From Rhizobiales bacterium SYSU XM002 (GTDB lineage: Bacteria; Pseudomonadota; Alphaproteobacteria; Rhizobiales; Beijerinckiaceae), in the NCBI GenBank assembly GCA_009846685.1, contig VWVY01000001.1, positions 558,001 to 622,000 on the forward strand: a stretch of 64,000 nucleotides of DNA, written 5' to 3'. A model generated the notes under the pieces. The model saw only the letters and a program-made list of their open reading frames with translations. It ran no database searches and had not been told where the DNA came from. Of this stretch, positions 26,994 to 36,694 are shown piece after piece. The translations under genes were made by a program, and so were the position numbers. Positions within the stretch are counted from its first letter, which is position 1, and every line of letters begins with the position of its first letter.

Positions 26994-27815
26994 TCAGCCC
27001 GCCTGTTCGCCGGTTCGCACCTCGCGCGGGGTGCATATCGACCGATCCCCCCCCTCGCGGATGAAGTCGAGGACTTCATGGATCAGCGGATGGGCGTCAA
27101 ACTCTGCCGCGACATCCTCGACACGCTCCTTCAGGGTGCCTTCCGGCGCGAACAGCAGCCGATAGGCGCGGCGCAAGTCGTGCACCTGATCCAGATTAAA
27201 GCCACGGCGTTTGAGACCGATGATGTTGAGCCCGGAAAGTTGCGCCTGCCGGCTCTCACCCACAGCCATGCCGTAGGGGATCACATCGTTGGCGATGCCA
27301 GACATGGCGCCGACGAAGGCATGGTGACCGATGCGCACAAACTGATGCACGCCGGCACCACCGCCGATGATGACGAAATCGCCAACCCGGCAATGCCCCG
27401 CCAGCATGACATTGTTCGAGAACACCACGTGATTGCCGACGATGCAGTCATGCGCGACATGGCTGTAGGCAAGGAAGGTGCAATGATCGCCGACCTTGGT
27501 CAGCAGCCCGCCGCCCTCCGTGCCGGGGTTCATCGTCACACCCTCGCGGATCGTGCAATGGGCGCCGATCTCGAGCCGCGACGCCTCGCCCTTGAACTTC
27601 AGGTCCTGCGGCTCGTGGCCGAGCGAGGCAAACGGAAAGATGCGCGTGCCGGCGCCGACCGTCGTGCGCCCCGCGATCGCGACGTGGCTCTTGAGCTCGA
27701 CGCCATCGCCGAGGACGACGTCGGGACCGACCGAACAGAACGGGCCGATCCGGACATCCCTGCCGAGCCGCGCGGCCGGATCAACCACGGAACCCGGATG
27801 AATCGTCGTTGTCAT
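26994..27815 (-). CDS. lpxA: UDP-N-acetylglucosamine acyltransferase LpxA
   Basis: LpxA makes the first step of lipid A synthesis, moving a 3-hydroxyacyl chain from ACP to UDP-GlcNAc. The 273-aa protein has hexapeptide left-handed beta-helix repeats, the catalytic His in 'LAYSHVAHDC' (H122) and the C-terminal helical domain beginning 'GLNIIGLKRRGF'. An alternative ATG at 27827 overlaps the fabZ stop (ATGA) and would add four residues; I prefer 27815 because 'MTTTIHPG' matches the family start. Confidence 0.97.
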   Translation of the reverse strand: MTTTIHPGSVVDPAARLGRDVRIGPFCSVGPDVVLGDGVELKSHVAIAGRTTVGAGTRIFPFASLGHEPQDLKFKGEASRLEIGAHCTIREGVTMNPGTEGGGLLTKVGDHCTFLAYSHVAHDCIVGNHVVFSNNVMLAGHCRVGDFVIIGGGAGVHQFVRIGHHAFVGAMSGIANDVIPYGMAVGESRQAQLSGLNIIGLKRRGFNLDQVHDLRRAYRLLFAPEGTLKERVEDVAAEFDAHPLIHEVLDFIREGGDRSICTPREVRTGEQAG

Positions 27816-27823
27816 GTTCTCTC

Positions 27824-28306
27824 TCATTCCGTGACGACCATGGCGCCGAGTTCGGCCTCGGCAACCAGCTGGCCATCGACGATCGCCTCCGCCTTGAACC
27901 ACCACATGTTGCGGCGGCGGTTGATCCGGCGCATGTGATATTCGAGCCGGTCACCCGGCCCCACCGGCTTGCGGAACTTGCATTTGTCGATCGTCATGAA
28001 ATAGACGAGTTTCGCCTTGCCGCCTGCCTCGCCCGAGGCGACACAAGCCGCGCCGGCCGTCTGCGCCATGCCCTCGACAATCAGAACGCCCGGCATCACC
28101 GGCTGGCCCGGAAAATGGCCCATGAACTGCGGTTCGTTGAAGGTGACGTTCTTGATGCCGATGATGTAATCGGTCCCCTCCATCCGCACGATCCTGTCGA
28201 CGAGGAGAAAGGGATAGCGGTGCGGCAGGCTTTCCATCAGCCGGGAAATGTCGAGCGTCTGGACCCTCGGGTTGTCGTTGCCGCCTTCCACAATCTTGTC
28301 CGCCAT
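27824..28306 (-). CDS. fabZ: 3-hydroxyacyl-ACP dehydratase FabZ
   Basis: FabZ (160 aa) dehydrates 3-hydroxyacyl-ACP in fatty acid synthesis and competes with LpxA for the same substrate pool. The hot-dog motif '[11 protein letters not shown]', then the catalytic His in '[20 protein letters not shown]' with its Glu partner, are intact. The start at 28306 has an AAGGAAG ribosome-binding site. It sits between lpxD and lpxA as in most proteobacteria. Confidence 0.97.
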   Translation of the reverse strand: MADKIVEGGNDNPRVQTLDISRLMESLPHRYPFLLVDRIVRMEGTDYIIGIKNVTFNEPQFMGHFPGQPVMPGVLIVEGMAQTAGAACVASGEAGGKAKLVYFMTIDKCKFRKPVGPGDRLEYHMRRINRRRNMWWFKAEAIVDGQLVAEAELGAMVVTE

Positions 28307-28388
28307 GTTCTTTCTTCCTTGCCCGGATTGGCCTCGCGCCCTCGCCTCATTCCCGGCGGGGCCCGAACGACCGTTCAAGGCGTCCGCC

Positions 28389-29447
28389 TCACGGACGCTC
28401 GTTCTTCCCGCTTTCGTCCTTTTGCAGGAGCTTTGCGACCGCCGCAACCTCCCTGAAGAACTGACGCGCCGGCTTTGCGGGTGCGCCGAGGTATTTCGCT
28501 CCGGCCGGAACATCGGTCATCACGCCGGATTTGGCACCGATCTGCGCCGCCATCCCGAGCCGGAGATGACCGGCAATGCCAGCCTGCCCCGCCAGCACGA
28601 CATAATCTTCGAGCACGCTGGATCCGGAAACGCCCGCCTGCCCGACAATGACACAATGCCGACCGATCACCACGTTGTGTCCGATCTGGACGAGGTTATC
28701 GATCTTGGTTCCCTCACCCACCACGGTATCGCGGTTCGCCCCCCGGTCGATCGTCGTGTTGGCGCCGATGTCCACATCGTCCTGAAGGATGACGCGACCG
28801 ATCTGCGGCACCTTGAGGTGCCCCGCCGGCCCCATCGCGAACCCGAAACCGTCCTGGCCGATCCGGGCGCCCGGATGGATGATGACTCGGTTGCCGATCA
28901 GCGCATGCGTAATCGTCGCATGGGCGCCGATGGCACAATCACGCCCGATCCGCACCTCTGGTCCGATGACGGCGTGCGCGCCGATCAGCGTGCCACGCCC
29001 GATCTCCGCCCCCGGACCGATGACCGCTCCGGGATCAACGACAACGCCGGGTTCGAGTCGCGCCTCGGGATGCACATGGCTTCCCGGCGAAATGCCAGTC
29101 GAACCGAAAACCGATTGCGGGCGCGCAGAGGTCGGAAACAGCAAGGTCGCTGCCTTGGCAAACGCCCGATAGGGGTCGTTTGACACCAGCACTGCGCAAT
29201 GCGCCGGCAATGAGTCCTTGTATTTCGGCGAGACGAAACAGGCCGTCGCACCTGTCGCCGCAGCATGCTTGGCATAGGCCGGATTGTCGAGAAACGCGAG
29301 ATCTCCCTCGCCGGCATTTTCAAGCGGCGCAATCGCGCTGACCGCCCTTTCGCGGAATGACGGATCGGCGAGCGTCGCGCCCGTCGCTCGTGCCAGATCG
29401 GCCAGAGCAACCGGAGCAGGCATCGGGAAGAAGCTGGGATCGCTCAT
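28389..29447 (-). CDS. lpxD: UDP-3-O-(3-hydroxyacyl)glucosamine N-acyltransferase LpxD
   Basis: LpxD (352 aa) adds the second 3-hydroxyacyl chain in lipid A synthesis. It has the N-terminal uridine-binding domain ('[15 protein letters not shown]'), long hexapeptide repeats, and the catalytic His in '[13 protein letters not shown]'. There is no convincing ribosome-binding site before the ATG at 29447; instead a 10-bp GC hairpin ends 8 nt upstream, which may control initiation. Confidence 0.96.
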   Translation of the reverse strand: MSDPSFFPMPAPVALADLARATGATLADPSFRERAVSAIAPLENAGEGDLAFLDNPAYAKHAAATGATACFVSPKYKDSLPAHCAVLVSNDPYRAFAKAATLLFPTSARPQSVFGSTGISPGSHVHPEARLEPGVVVDPGAVIGPGAEIGRGTLIGAHAVIGPEVRIGRDCAIGAHATITHALIGNRVIIHPGARIGQDGFGFAMGPAGHLKVPQIGRVILQDDVDIGANTTIDRGANRDTVVGEGTKIDNLVQIGHNVVIGRHCVIVGQAGVSGSSVLEDYVVLAGQAGIAGHLRLGMAAQIGAKSGVMTDVPAGAKYLGAPAKPARQFFREVAAVAKLLQKDESGKNERP

Positions 29448-29455
29448 GACCGTTG

Positions 29456-29478
29456 GCGCGGGGCGAACCGCCCCGCGC
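29456..29478. promoter_or_regulatory. GC-rich hairpin between bamA and lpxD
   Basis: A perfect 10-bp inverted repeat (left arm GCGCGGGGCG, 3-nt loop) occupies most of the 38-nt bamA-lpxD spacer. It lacks a T-tract on either strand, so it is not a normal intrinsic terminator. Its position directly before the lpxD start suggests an RNA stability or translation element. Confidence 0.6.
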
Positions 29479-29485
29479 TCCGCGC

Positions 29486-31909
29486 TTAGAAGCGCGCGCC
29501 GCCCGAGAAGCGGAAGGCCTGCGTCTTGTCGCCGCCAGGGCCCTTCACGCGGGTAAGCGCATAGGCGTAGTCGAAGCGAATCGGTCCAAGTGGCGAGGCC
29601 CAGAGCAAGCCAGCACCGATCGACGAACGGATCTTCGATTCATCGCGGACGTCGAGACACTCGGACTGAGCCAAGCCTGCGATACATCCCGCGCCGCCGT
29701 TGATGAGACCGTCACCGTTCACATCAATCTGCTTTTTACCCTTGTAGCCAAACAGCGTACCGGCATCGGCGAATACCGCAGCCCGCAGCCCAAGCTCACG
29801 CGGCAGACCGAAGATCGGGAAGGTCACTTCTGCCGTACCGCCGAAGTAGGTCGTGCCGCCGACAGCGTTGGCCGAGGAGTCCCCTCCCCGATCACGCGGG
29901 CCGATACCCGATGGCGCGAAGCCGCGAACCAGATCCGGGCCGAGATAGAAGTGATCGATCACGCGAAGCTTGTCGCCGCCGTAGCCGAACATATGGCCAC
30001 CCTGTACCTTCAGCATACCGATGAAATCATCGTTGAAGCTGTGGTAGTAACGGGCAGTCGCCACGGCGCGCACAAAGCGGGAGTCGCCGCCCAAACCGGC
30101 AACTTCCGGTTTGAAATCAGCAAAGATACCCGACGTGGGATCCTTGTTGTTGTCGAGCGTGTTGTAGGCGAACGTCAGCCCCGCGAGCGACGTAATCGTC
30201 GTGCCCTGCGCCTGCTTGATCGCAATCGAGGCTTCACCGTCAGCAATACAGGCATGACCGGCAAGCGCACCCGGCGGACAGTTGTTATACGGGTAGGACG
30301 CCGAATTCGGCACACGGATCTTCTGTTGATAGAGCGTGTAGCGGCCACCGACCGAGAACTCCTCGGTGATCGGCACACCCATGCGCAGCGTGAAGCCGGT
30401 GTTGCGCGACTGGTAACGCGAGAAGCTCGTCGTATCCGTGAACTTGGTGAAGAGGTCGAAGCCGGCTGCAAGGCGACGCCCGAGGAAGAACGGCTCGGTG
30501 AACGAGAATTCGCCACCGCGCGATTTCTGGCCGTTCGAGGCCGAGATACGGACGAACTGGCCCTTGCCCTGGAAATTGGTTTCCTGCAGCGAAACCTCGG
30601 CCAGGAAGCCTTCCGACGTCGAATAACCACCCGCGATCGAGAACGAACCCGTCGCCTGATCCTCGACATCGACGTTGATGATCACGCGATCCGGCGAGGA
30701 ACCCGGCTCGTTGGTGATCCGGACCGTCTTGAAGAAGCCAAGGTTGCGCAAGCGGCGCTCAGCACGGTCGACGGCCGCCTTGTTGTAGGCATCGCCCTCG
30801 CCGATATCGAACTCGCGACGCACCACATAGTCACGCGTGCGGGTGTTGCCGCGCACGACGATGCGCTCGACATAGACGCGAGGCCCCTGCTCGACCGAAT
30901 AGACGATCTTCACGGTGCGGTTGACCGGATCGCGATCACCACGCGGACGGACCTGCGCGAAGGCATAACCGCGCTGGGCAACCTCGCGGCTGATCGCATC
31001 GACCGATTTCTCGACATCCTCGGCATTATAGGTCTGGCCCGAGCGGGTGCGGACGGAGCTGCGCAGGCGCGCGGCATCGACGTCGGCGATGTGCGATTCG
31101 ACATCCGTGCCGGCGACGGTGTAACGCGGGCCTTCATCGACAACGATGTCGACAATGTAGCCCTTGCCGGCAGCATCGAGCTCGGCATTCGACGAGACAA
31201 CACGGAAATCGGCATAGCCGTTCTTGAGGTAGAAACGGCGGATCAGCTCGAGATCGGCAGCGATACGCTGCGGATCATAGATATCGCTGCTCTTGAGGAA
31301 GCTGAGGAAGTTCGATTCGGTCGTGGCCATCACGCTCTTCAGCTTCCAGGCCGAGAACGCATTGTTGCCCTGGAACCGAATCGCGGAAATGCCGGTCTTA
31401 TCGCCTTCCTTGATCTGGAAGGTAACATCGACACGCCCGTCACCACGGTTGGCGATCTGGGCGTCGACCTGCGCATTGGAGCGACCAGCACGGGAATAGA
31501 TCTCGCGAATGCGGGCAACGTCCTGGTCAACCATCGTCTGGCTGAAGGGGCCACGCGAGCGCGACTGGATTTCACCGAAAAGGGCTTCGGACTTGACCTT
31601 GGAGTTGCCAACGAAGGTCACGCGGTTGATCAGCGAATTCTCGACGACATGCACCGCGATACCCGAGCCGGCGCGACGGACGCGGACATCCGAGAACAGG
31701 CCCGTGGCAAACAAATCCTTGATCGCGCGATCGATGCGAGCCTGCGTGTAGCTTTCACCCGGTGCAAGCGTGACGAACGAGCGGATCGTCTCCGCTTCGA
31801 CGCGCTTGTTGCCTGAAACGCTGATCGACTGAGCCGCTGCGGGAGAAACAGAAGCAATGGCCAGAAGCAGGGAGAAAGCGACGAGGGTGCCTCGAAACAC
31901 CGACTTCAT
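29486..31909 (-). CDS. bamA: Outer membrane protein assembly factor BamA
   Basis: BamA (807 aa from the ATG at 31909) folds beta-barrel proteins into the outer membrane. The signal peptide '[20 protein letters not shown]' is cleaved after 'SPAAA'. Five POTRA repeats follow (for example '[18 protein letters not shown]', '[18 protein letters not shown]'), and from about residue 430 a barrel ending in an aromatic C-terminal 'FRFSGGARF'. An in-frame ATG at 31936 would add nine residues; neither has a strong ribosome-binding site. The gene lies between rseP and lpxD, the classic envelope-biogenesis order. Confidence 0.97.
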   Translation of the reverse strand: MKSVFRGTLVAFSLLLAIASVSPAAAQSISVSGNKRVEAETIRSFVTLAPGESYTQARIDRAIKDLFATGLFSDVRVRRAGSGIAVHVVENSLINRVTFVGNSKVKSEALFGEIQSRSRGPFSQTMVDQDVARIREIYSRAGRSNAQVDAQIANRGDGRVDVTFQIKEGDKTGISAIRFQGNNAFSAWKLKSVMATTESNFLSFLKSSDIYDPQRIAADLELIRRFYLKNGYADFRVVSSNAELDAAGKGYIVDIVVDEGPRYTVAGTDVESHIADVDAARLRSSVRTRSGQTYNAEDVEKSVDAISREVAQRGYAFAQVRPRGDRDPVNRTVKIVYSVEQGPRVYVERIVVRGNTRTRDYVVRREFDIGEGDAYNKAAVDRAERRLRNLGFFKTVRITNEPGSSPDRVIINVDVEDQATGSFSIAGGYSTSEGFLAEVSLQETNFQGKGQFVRISASNGQKSRGGEFSFTEPFFLGRRLAAGFDLFTKFTDTTSFSRYQSRNTGFTLRMGVPITEEFSVGGRYTLYQQKIRVPNSASYPYNNCPPGALAGHACIADGEASIAIKQAQGTTITSLAGLTFAYNTLDNNKDPTSGIFADFKPEVAGLGGDSRFVRAVATARYYHSFNDDFIGMLKVQGGHMFGYGGDKLRVIDHFYLGPDLVRGFAPSGIGPRDRGGDSSANAVGGTTYFGGTAEVTFPIFGLPRELGLRAAVFADAGTLFGYKGKKQIDVNGDGLINGGAGCIAGLAQSECLDVRDESKIRSSIGAGLLWASPLGPIRFDYAYALTRVKGPGGDKTQAFRFSGGARF

Positions 31910-32175
31910 GCTGCTGCAAACAGAAAGGACAAACATCCCGCCACTACCCCAATTCAAGTTCCACCCGCGTGCTCCGGTGTTCTCCGATGCGCGCAATAAC
32001 GGCCCTGTATCCAAAGATACATCACCATCCGAGTCTGCTTCTAGCCAATCGGGCGCTCAATGCAACCGCGAAGGCCGAAATGGTTACGAATTCCTCACCG
32101 GCGTGACCCCGCCGCAACGCTCGAAACCGCCCCTTACGGAACGGTCCGAGATCGTTGTTTCCGCGGATGCCCCGC
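31910..32175. other. rseP-bamA spacer with a small hairpin
   Basis: This 266-nt region probably holds a bamA promoter and leader. At 32006-32021 a perfect TGTATC-CAAA-GATACA inverted repeat occurs. I see no ORF with a ribosome-binding site. Confidence 0.35.
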
Positions 32176-33327
32176 TCAAAACGCGAGCCCTGTGAGGTGA
32201 CTGATGTCGTTCCAGGTCGAAAACAGCATCAACATGATGACCAGCGCAAATCCGATTCTGAACGAGATTTCCTGCGCGCGTGGGCTCACCGGGCGCCCGA
32301 ACAGCGCCTCGATCGCATAGAAAACGAGGTGGCCACCATCGAGCATCGGCACCGGTAGGAGGTTAATGAGGCCGATCGAGATCGACAGAATGCCGGCCAG
32401 CATCAGCAGCGGCGCGAGGCCCGATTCGGCAACCTTGCCGGAGATATACGCAATGCGGGTCGGACCGCTGAGTTGGTCCGCCTTCTCCCGCCCCGCAAAC
32501 AGACCTGAAATGTAATGGCCGGTCCGGTCGATCACGAAAACGATCTCACCGATCGCCGTGCTCGACGCTTCGCCGAGGCCGTAATGCTTGGTGAAGAGGT
32601 GGCGTGGCTCGGTGGAGCCGACCAGCCCGATGACAGGGCGGCGATCCGTACCAAGAACGGTCTTGCGCGAGACGATGGTCGGCATCGCGGCGATTTCCAT
32701 CTCGCGATTCGCACGTTCGACACGGAAGGTCAGCGTCTTGCCCTCGCTCACCGAAACCTGCCGGATAATATCGTCGAAGCTCTCGATATTCAGTCCGTCG
32801 ATCGCAACCACACGGTCGCCAGCCTTGAAGCCAGCCGTCTCGGCCGCCGACCCGGGGCTGACGGCGCCGATCACCGGCTCGACGAGCGTCCGGCCCACGA
32901 CCATGTAGCTCACGGCGAAGATCACGAACGCCAGGACAAAATTCGCGATCGGGCCCGCAGCGACGATGGCGGCACGTTGGGCGATCGACTTGTGCGGAAA
33001 CGAGTCGGTGCGATCGGCATCGCTCATCGCATCCGCCGCAGCGTGATCGGGCACGGAAGCCGCGTTGAGATCACCCTTGAACTTGACGTAGCCACCGAGC
33101 GGGATCGCCGAAAGCGCCCATTCCGTGCCCTTGCGGTCGTAGAAGCGGGCGATGCGTGGGCCAAAACCCAGCGAAAAGGTCTCGACCTTCACCCCGCACC
33201 AGCGGCCGACGAGAAAATGGCCCATTTCATGGACGAAAACGACCAGAGCCAAAACAAAAAGAAATGGCAGCAGGTAGCCCAGAAAGGCCGAAAAAAGGTC
33301 AAAACCCTGGGTCAGGAAAGTCGGCAC
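32176..33327 (-). CDS. rseP: Site-2 intramembrane metalloprotease RseP
   Basis: RseP/MmpA cleaves transmembrane segments of anti-sigma factors and remnant signal peptides. I start at the GTG at 33327 (383 aa), because GAGG lies exactly 7 nt before it and the first helix follows soon after; upstream in-frame starts at 33351 (ATG) and 33372 (GTG) exist. The zinc motif HEMGH is at about residues 33-37 in the first helix, a PDZ domain ('PGSAAETAGFKAGDRVVAIDG') occupies the middle, and the second catalytic motif 'VPMLDGGHLV' is in a C-terminal helix. It lies between cdsA and bamA, but the dxr gene usually just upstream is absent. Confidence 0.95.
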   Translation of the reverse strand: MPTFLTQGFDLFSAFLGYLLPFLFVLALVVFVHEMGHFLVGRWCGVKVETFSLGFGPRIARFYDRKGTEWALSAIPLGGYVKFKGDLNAASVPDHAAADAMSDADRTDSFPHKSIAQRAAIVAAGPIANFVLAFVIFAVSYMVVGRTLVEPVIGAVSPGSAAETAGFKAGDRVVAIDGLNIESFDDIIRQVSVSEGKTLTFRVERANREMEIAAMPTIVSRKTVLGTDRRPVIGLVGSTEPRHLFTKHYGLGEASSTAIGEIVFVIDRTGHYISGLFAGREKADQLSGPTRIAYISGKVAESGLAPLLMLAGILSISIGLINLLPVPMLDGGHLVFYAIEALFGRPVSPRAQEISFRIGFALVIMLMLFSTWNDISHLTGLAF

Positions 33328-33455
33328 GCAGGCACCTCGGATCGCTCGCATCACCGTCAATGCGCCGGACACCGGCCATTAACGTTTCGTTAAACATGGG
33401 TGCCATTTCGATGCGGCAAAGACAAGGCGAGCTGCGCCGCATTCTCGCCAGATGG

Positions 33456-34172
33456 TTAAGGCGCAACGCCGCCCAGCAGCAGCAGGCCGCGCGCCGCCTC
33501 GCCGCTCCCGCCGCGCGCGATTCCGATCACCGCCGCCAGCGCCACAGCGAAAATGAAGCCGTCGAGTCGATCCATGAATCCGCCATGCCCGGGGATGAGG
33601 CGCCCGGAATCCTTGACCCCGAAACGCCGCTTGAAGGCCGACTCGAACAGATCGCCAGCGATCGAGGCCAGCGAGAGCGCAAGCGCAAGAGCCACCTGAT
33701 AGAGGCCGGCCTGCCCCGGCAGCGCGACAGCGACCACCGCATAGCCGGCAATCATGCCGCCGGCGATCCCGCCAAGAAATCCTGACCAAGTCTTGTTCGG
33801 CGAAATTCGCGGTGCGAGCTTCGGCCCGCCGAAGGTGCGACCGGCAAAATAAGCAAACACGTCGCTCGCCCAGACGACCGCGAACAGAAACAGAATCGCG
33901 ACCAACCCGAGAAAGGCACTGCCCTCGCCCTGCCCGCCGATGCGTAGGACGAGAACAGAAAAATAGAGTGCTGTGGCATAGAAGACGCCGGCGAGGCCCC
34001 ACCCCGCAAAACCCGCCTTGCCCCGGATGATCGTCATCCATTCCTGCGTAACCAGCAGCGCGATCGCACCCCAGACAACCGCGAAAACCCAGCCGCCGAG
34101 CCAGGTGCTGCCGATGGCAAGCACGGCGAGAACAATGGCCGAGACGATCCGGAGGCGCAGTTCCTGGGACAT
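33456..34172 (-). CDS. cdsA: Phosphatidate cytidylyltransferase CdsA
   Basis: CdsA makes CDP-diacylglycerol from phosphatidic acid and CTP in the inner membrane. The start at 34172 (238 aa) follows a GGGAAGGGCGG ribosome-binding site. The family signature is complete: 'SDVFAYFAGRTFGGPKLAPR', 'SPNKTWSGFLGG' and 'SAFKRRFGVKDSG' through 'GHGGFMDRLDG'. There are about seven membrane helices. It follows uppS by 16 nt. Confidence 0.96.
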   Translation of the reverse strand: MSQELRLRIVSAIVLAVLAIGSTWLGGWVFAVVWGAIALLVTQEWMTIIRGKAGFAGWGLAGVFYATALYFSVLVLRIGGQGEGSAFLGLVAILFLFAVVWASDVFAYFAGRTFGGPKLAPRISPNKTWSGFLGGIAGGMIAGYAVVAVALPGQAGLYQVALALALSLASIAGDLFESAFKRRFGVKDSGRLIPGHGGFMDRLDGFIFAVALAAVIGIARGGSGEAARGLLLLGGVAP

Positions 34173-34188
34173 CGACCCGCCCTTCCCG

Positions 34189-34959
34189 TCAGATGCCGCC
34201 GAAACGCCGGGTCCGGCGCGCGAATTCGCCCAGCGCGGCATCGAGTGCCTTGTCGTCGAAATCCGGCCAAAGCACGGGCGTGAACACGAATTCGGTATAG
34301 GCACATTGCCAAAGAAGGAAGTTCGAGATCCGTTGCTCACCCGAAGTGCGGATCAGCAGGTCAGGGTCGGGAATGCCATGCGTCGAGAGACGTTCGCTGA
34401 TCGCGGCCTCGGTGATGGCCGACGGCACAAGCCGGCCTGCGGCAACCTCCGCTGCCAGCCCCCGCACGGCATCGGCAATCTCGGCGCGCGCGCCGTAATT
34501 GAAAGCGACAACCAGCGTCAGGCCCGTGTTGGCGACGGTCTTTGCCTCGGCTTCGTCGAGGAGTTCGAGGATGTCGGGCTTCAGATTGTCGCGCCGGCCG
34601 ATGATCCGCACGCGGACGTTCTGTCGATGCAGCGCCGCCAAATCCGAGCGGATGAAGAACTTCAACAGCCCCATCAGCTCACCGACTTCCTCAGCCGGGC
34701 GCGACCAGTTCTCGGTCGAGAACGAGAAGATCGTCAGGAATTCGATCCGTCGATCGATCGCCGACCGCACCAGCCGCCGGACGGCTTCGAGCCCCGCGCG
34801 GTGCCCGGCGATACGCGGCAAGCCTTGGCGCGTCGCCCAGCGGCCATTGCCGTCCATGATACAGGCGAGATGGCGCACGCCACGCGCGTCTCCGCCCGTC
34901 ACGGGCAAGTTTCCGTCGTGAACGGCGTCGGGTGTGCGTTGGGGAGCCGAGCCGGACAT
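34189..34959 (-). CDS. uppS: Undecaprenyl (isoprenyl) diphosphate synthase UppS
   Basis: UppS builds the C55 lipid carrier for peptidoglycan and O-antigen. The ATG at 34959 gives 256 aa; a GTG at 34995 would add 12 residues. The cis-prenyltransferase motifs are intact: 'MDGNGRWATRQGLPR' (catalytic Asp about residue 36), 'FSFSTENWSRPAEEV', and C-terminal 'PDLLIRTSGEQRISNFL' with 'TPVLWPDFD'. It sits between frr and cdsA as in most bacteria. Confidence 0.97.
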   Translation of the reverse strand: MSGSAPQRTPDAVHDGNLPVTGGDARGVRHLACIMDGNGRWATRQGLPRIAGHRAGLEAVRRLVRSAIDRRIEFLTIFSFSTENWSRPAEEVGELMGLLKFFIRSDLAALHRQNVRVRIIGRRDNLKPDILELLDEAEAKTVANTGLTLVVAFNYGARAEIADAVRGLAAEVAAGRLVPSAITEAAISERLSTHGIPDPDLLIRTSGEQRISNFLLWQCAYTEFVFTPVLWPDFDDKALDAALGEFARRTRRFGGI

Positions 34960-35123
34960 GCTGGAAACGACGTCTCCCGATTTGGCGGACGCCACCTCTC
35001 TTGGGCGGCTTGCTTGGACAGGTGACCCGAGCCCGGATCATGTTCTGCGCAAAGGATGCGCCGGACGCCCCCCGCGTGCAAGCGGGCGGCGGTGATTCTT
35101 CGCAGGTTTTTCCGGCGGAGTGC

Positions 35124-35681
35124 TCAGACCTGCATGATCTCCTTTTCCTTCTGCACCAGCGCCGCATCGATCTCGGCAATGGTGGAGTCGGTCGCCTTCT
35201 GGACGTCGCCCGAATGACGCGAGGCTTCGTCCTCGCTCATCTTGCCGTCCTTCTCCAGCTTCTTGAGCACGTCGAGCGCATCGCGGCGCACATGGCGGGC
35301 GGCGACGCGCGCGGCCTCGGTATACTTGTGCGCGGCCTTGACCATCTCCTTGCGGCGCTGCTCGTTCAGCTCCGGCATGCGAATGCGGATGGTTTGCCCC
35401 TCGGTCTGCGGATTGAGGCCGAGGGGCGATTCCCGGATCGCCTTCTCCACCGGCTGAACCATCGAGCGATCCCACACCGCAACCGAGAGAAGGCGCGGTT
35501 CCGGTGCCGTAACGGTCGCCACCTGGCTGATCGGCATGCGCGAGCCATAGGCCTCGATCTCGATCGGATCGAGGATCGAGGTCGAGGCGCGGCCGGTGCG
35601 CAGCGTCGAGAAATCATTCTTGAGCGCGCTCACGGCACCGGTCATGCGCCGCTTCACGTCGTTGAGATCATATCCGCTCAT
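35124..35681 (-). CDS. frr: Ribosome recycling factor
   Basis: Frr (185 aa from the ATG at 35681, with a GGAGA upstream) splits post-termination ribosomes together with EF-G. Typical blocks are '[20 protein letters not shown]', '[21 protein letters not shown]' region and '[19 protein letters not shown]'. The length and the position after pyrH are normal. Confidence 0.97.
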   Translation of the reverse strand: MSGYDLNDVKRRMTGAVSALKNDFSTLRTGRASTSILDPIEIEAYGSRMPISQVATVTAPEPRLLSVAVWDRSMVQPVEKAIRESPLGLNPQTEGQTIRIRMPELNEQRRKEMVKAAHKYTEAARVAARHVRRDALDVLKKLEKDGKMSEDEASRHSGDVQKATDSTIAEIDAALVQKEKEIMQV

Positions 35682-35856
35682 CGTTGGTCTCCCTGGTTCG
35701 GAAAGCCATCTCTGCTTCCCCACCCGCGCAACTGGCGCTCAAACAGCACCGGATTGCGCAAAACTCCATTGTCCGAGGCCTCTTCCATGTCGGATGCGGG
35801 CCCAATAATCAAGAAGGCGCCTCATCGAGAAGGTGCCTTGTCGAGAAGGTCTCAGC
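35682..35856. other. pyrH-frr spacer
   Basis: This 175-nt spacer includes an imperfect 9-bp inverted repeat at 35814-35839 (AAGGCGCCT / AGGTGCCTT) and a duplicated decamer TCGAGAAGGT. On the minus strand the stem has one mismatch and only a weak T-rich tail, so I do not call it a terminator. Confidence 0.3.
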
Positions 35857-36597
35857 TCACACCGTCACCAGTGTCGAACGCCCCTCACCCTTCAGCACGG
35901 CGGCGATCGAGCCACGCTCCTGAATAGCAAACACCGCGATCGGCAGGCTGGCGTCACGCGCGAGCGCAAAGGCCGCAGTATCCATTACCTTGAGATCGTT
36001 GCGGATCACCTCATCGAACGAGACGGTCTCGTAGCGGGTCGCGTTCTTGTCCTTGCGCGGATCGGCGGTGTAGACGCCGTCGACCTGCGTGGCCTTGAGC
36101 AGCACGTCGCAATCGAGTTCCGCCGCCCGCAGCGCGCCGCCGGTATCGGTAGTGAAAAACGGGTTTCCCGTACCACCCGCGAGCAGCACGATGCGCCCTT
36201 TGGACAGGTGATCAGCGGCCTGCTGCCGCGTATAGGTCTCGACAACACTCGGCATCGCGACCGCCGACATAGCACGCGCGGGCTGACCCAACGAATTAAG
36301 CTGTGCTTCGAGCGCGATGACGTTCATGACAGTGCCCAGCATGCCCATGGAATCCGCCGCCGGGCGCGAAAGACCCATACCGTGCATCTGCGCGCCGCGG
36401 AAGATGTTGCCGCCGCCGACAACGACGGCGATCTCGACACCGAGCTCGACCGCCTCGATCAGATCCTCGGCGATCTGCCGCACGGTCGGTTGATGGATAC
36501 CGAAAGCCTCCGGCCCCATCATCGCTTCGCCGGAGAGCTTGACGAGCGCCCGCTTGAAGATCGGCACGCCGCCGCGCGCCCCGGTTCCGTTGGTCAT
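35857..36597 (-). CDS. pyrH: Uridylate (UMP) kinase PyrH
   Basis: PyrH (246 aa) phosphorylates UMP to UDP; it belongs to the amino acid kinase fold. Motifs 'RALVKLSGEAMMGPEAFG', 'VVVGGGNIFRG' and the C-terminal 'KVMDTAAFALARDASLPIAV' are normal. The start has a GGAGAGGCGAG ribosome-binding site. Because a terminator lies just upstream, it probably has its own promoter separate from rpsB-tsf. Confidence 0.97.
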   Translation of the reverse strand: MTNGTGARGGVPIFKRALVKLSGEAMMGPEAFGIHQPTVRQIAEDLIEAVELGVEIAVVVGGGNIFRGAQMHGMGLSRPAADSMGMLGTVMNVIALEAQLNSLGQPARAMSAVAMPSVVETYTRQQAADHLSKGRIVLLAGGTGNPFFTTDTGGALRAAELDCDVLLKATQVDGVYTADPRKDKNATRYETVSFDEVIRNDLKVMDTAAFALARDASLPIAVFAIQERGSIAAVLKGEGRSTLVTV

Positions 36598-36642
36598 CTC
36601 GCCTCTCCGCCTGTCGTGATCCGGCCTGTCGCGGCCCTCATG

Positions 36643-36665
36643 AAAAAGGCGGCTTGCGCCGCCTT
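36643..36665 (-). terminator. Intrinsic terminator after tsf
   Basis: On the minus strand a perfect 8-bp stem (AAGGCGGC with its complement, 4-nt loop) runs straight into a T-run. It lies 30 nt after the tsf stop and separates the rpsB-tsf unit from pyrH. Confidence 0.9.
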
Positions 36666-36694
36666 GTTTCGTTCGCGATTCGCGCCGGCTAAGC

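Noticed and set aside
29453-31816. 787-codon open frame on the plus strand opposite bamA
   Set aside because: Its translation is rich in Arg/Asp/Glu without domains, and bamA on the other strand is unmistakable. Long antisense frames are expected from the GC-rich third positions.
35814-35839. Hairpin after pyrH as terminator
   Set aside because: On the relevant strand it has a mismatch and lacks a solid T-tract; listed only in the spacer description.
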